From the IMG/VR virus record IMGVR_UViG_3300031521_000381, positions 1 through 21,655 of that record: a stretch of DNA of 21,655 bases, one strand, 5' to 3'. The DNA comes from a virus. Under the pieces are notes generated by a model that was not told where the DNA came from, did no database searches, and saw nothing but the letters and a program-made list of their open reading frames with translations. The position numbers were made by a program, and so were the translations under genes. Of this stretch, positions 21,181-21,655 are shown in pieces (position 1 is the stretch's first letter; each line of letters begins with the position of its first letter).

Positions 21181-21599
21181 TGCTCGGCGACGACATCGCG
21201 CAGGCGCTCCCCGAGCTCCGCGCGCAGGCCGAGTCGATGATGATCGACACCGTTGAGATCATCCGCCCCGGCGGCACCGCGACCGACCCCACGACCGGCG
21301 CCGTGACGACAACGGGCCCGATCATGTACGGACCAACCATCTCCCCGTTCTACGGGAAGGCACGCTGGAAGGCGCCCCGCACCGTGGCATCCACCGACGA
21401 GGTCGGAACTGCCCAGATCACGTCCACCGCTGGCGAACTGCACCTGCCGGTCGGCATCTACCAGCCCCAGCCGGGCGACGTCGCCACGTGCGCCGACTGC
21501 CCGCTCAACCCCGGCCAAGTGGGCGCGAAGGCCCGCCTCGGCTCCCGCTTCGGCGGAACGCACGTCACCCAGTATCGGGTCCCGTTCGAGGAGGTCTGA
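21180..21599 (+). CDS. Head-tail connector/stopper, DUF6093-like
   Basis: A 139-residue protein from ATG 21180, which shares one base with the previous stop (TGATG). It has an N-terminal helix (LPELRAQAESMMIDTVEIIR), TDPTTGAVTT, and beta strands ending in YRVPFEEV. A Cys pair (CADC) lies near residue 103. This matches the small actinophage connector proteins classed as DUF6093, found directly after the adaptor gene and likely to act as stopper. Homology is by pattern and position. Confidence 0.7.
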   Translation: MLGDDIAQALPELRAQAESMMIDTVEIIRPGGTATDPTTGAVTTTGPIMYGPTISPFYGKARWKAPRTVASTDEVGTAQITSTAGELHLPVGIYQPQPGDVATCADCPLNPGQVGAKARLGSRFGGTHVTQYRVPFEEV

Positions 21600-21655
21600 T
21601 GATCATCATCGACACCTCTCCTCTCAGCCGCGTTGACGTCGATCTAGGCAGGATC
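21599..21655 (+). CDS. Start of a further head-tail or tail gene, partial
   Basis: ATG 21599 overlaps the previous stop by one base (TGATG), and the frame stays open for 19 codons to the window edge (MIIIDTSPLSRVDVDLGRI). By gene order the next product is expected to be an HK97 gp10-like head-tail or tail-completion protein, but 19 residues are too few to identify it. Confidence 0.5.
   Translation, partial: MIIIDTSPLSRVDVDLGRI

Overview
The window is a stretch of a tailed, siphovirus-like phage or prophage genome from a high-GC Gram-positive host, most likely an actinobacterium. The reasons are the GC-rich sequence, frequent GTG starts, almost every gene on the + strand with ATGA or GTGA overlaps, and gene families typical of actinophages (DUF5131 Gp37/Gp68, DUF2303, a RecE-like nuclease, HNH beside terminase, SPP1-type portal, DUF2190 decoration protein, HK97-type capsid protein). 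One gene encodes a surface protein with an LAYTG sortase signal, which implies a host with a sortase, probably class E. No integrase, repressor, lysis gene, tRNA or CRISPR array is visible, so virulent phage and prophage cannot be told apart.

Left part (1-12596): one long + strand early operon. It opens with the end of a DUF5131 gene and a recombination block: Rad50/SMC-like ATPase, RecE-like PD-(D/E)XK nuclease, candidate annealing protein. A small conserved gene and DUF2303 follow. Then come an LAYTG surface protein and a small membrane protein, a nucleoside deoxyribosyltransferase-like enzyme, two DNA methyltransferase genes, a replication-initiator-like gene carrying tandem repeats, and several small regulatory or hypothetical genes. 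Three genes here are damaged or incomplete. The ATPase has an in-frame amber codon at 1433-1435, the small gene at 4064-4443 is frameshifted near 4249, and the cytosine C5 methyltransferase has only its C-terminal half.

Middle part (12597-13987): a likely leaderless promoter, a small gene, about 220 bases of non-coding DNA rich in inverted repeats, an HExxH metalloprotease-like gene, an HNH endonuclease gene, and a G-rich non-coding gap that is a plausible cos/packaging region.

Right part (13988-21655): the packaging and head module in the order MuF-like protein, small terminase, large terminase, portal, scaffold, decoration protein, major capsid protein, a small Pro/Glu-rich protein, two head-tail connector genes, and the start of a further gene. 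The MuF-like gene lies before the terminase instead of after the portal, which is unusual. Most non-coding gaps over about 40 bases hold a perfect or nearly perfect stem-loop.

The items most worth follow-up are the amber-interrupted ATPase, the headless C5 methyltransferase, the phage-encoded LAXTG surface protein preceded by two mutually exclusive hairpins, the iteron-like repeats inside the replication gene, and the structured non-coding block at 12909-13129.
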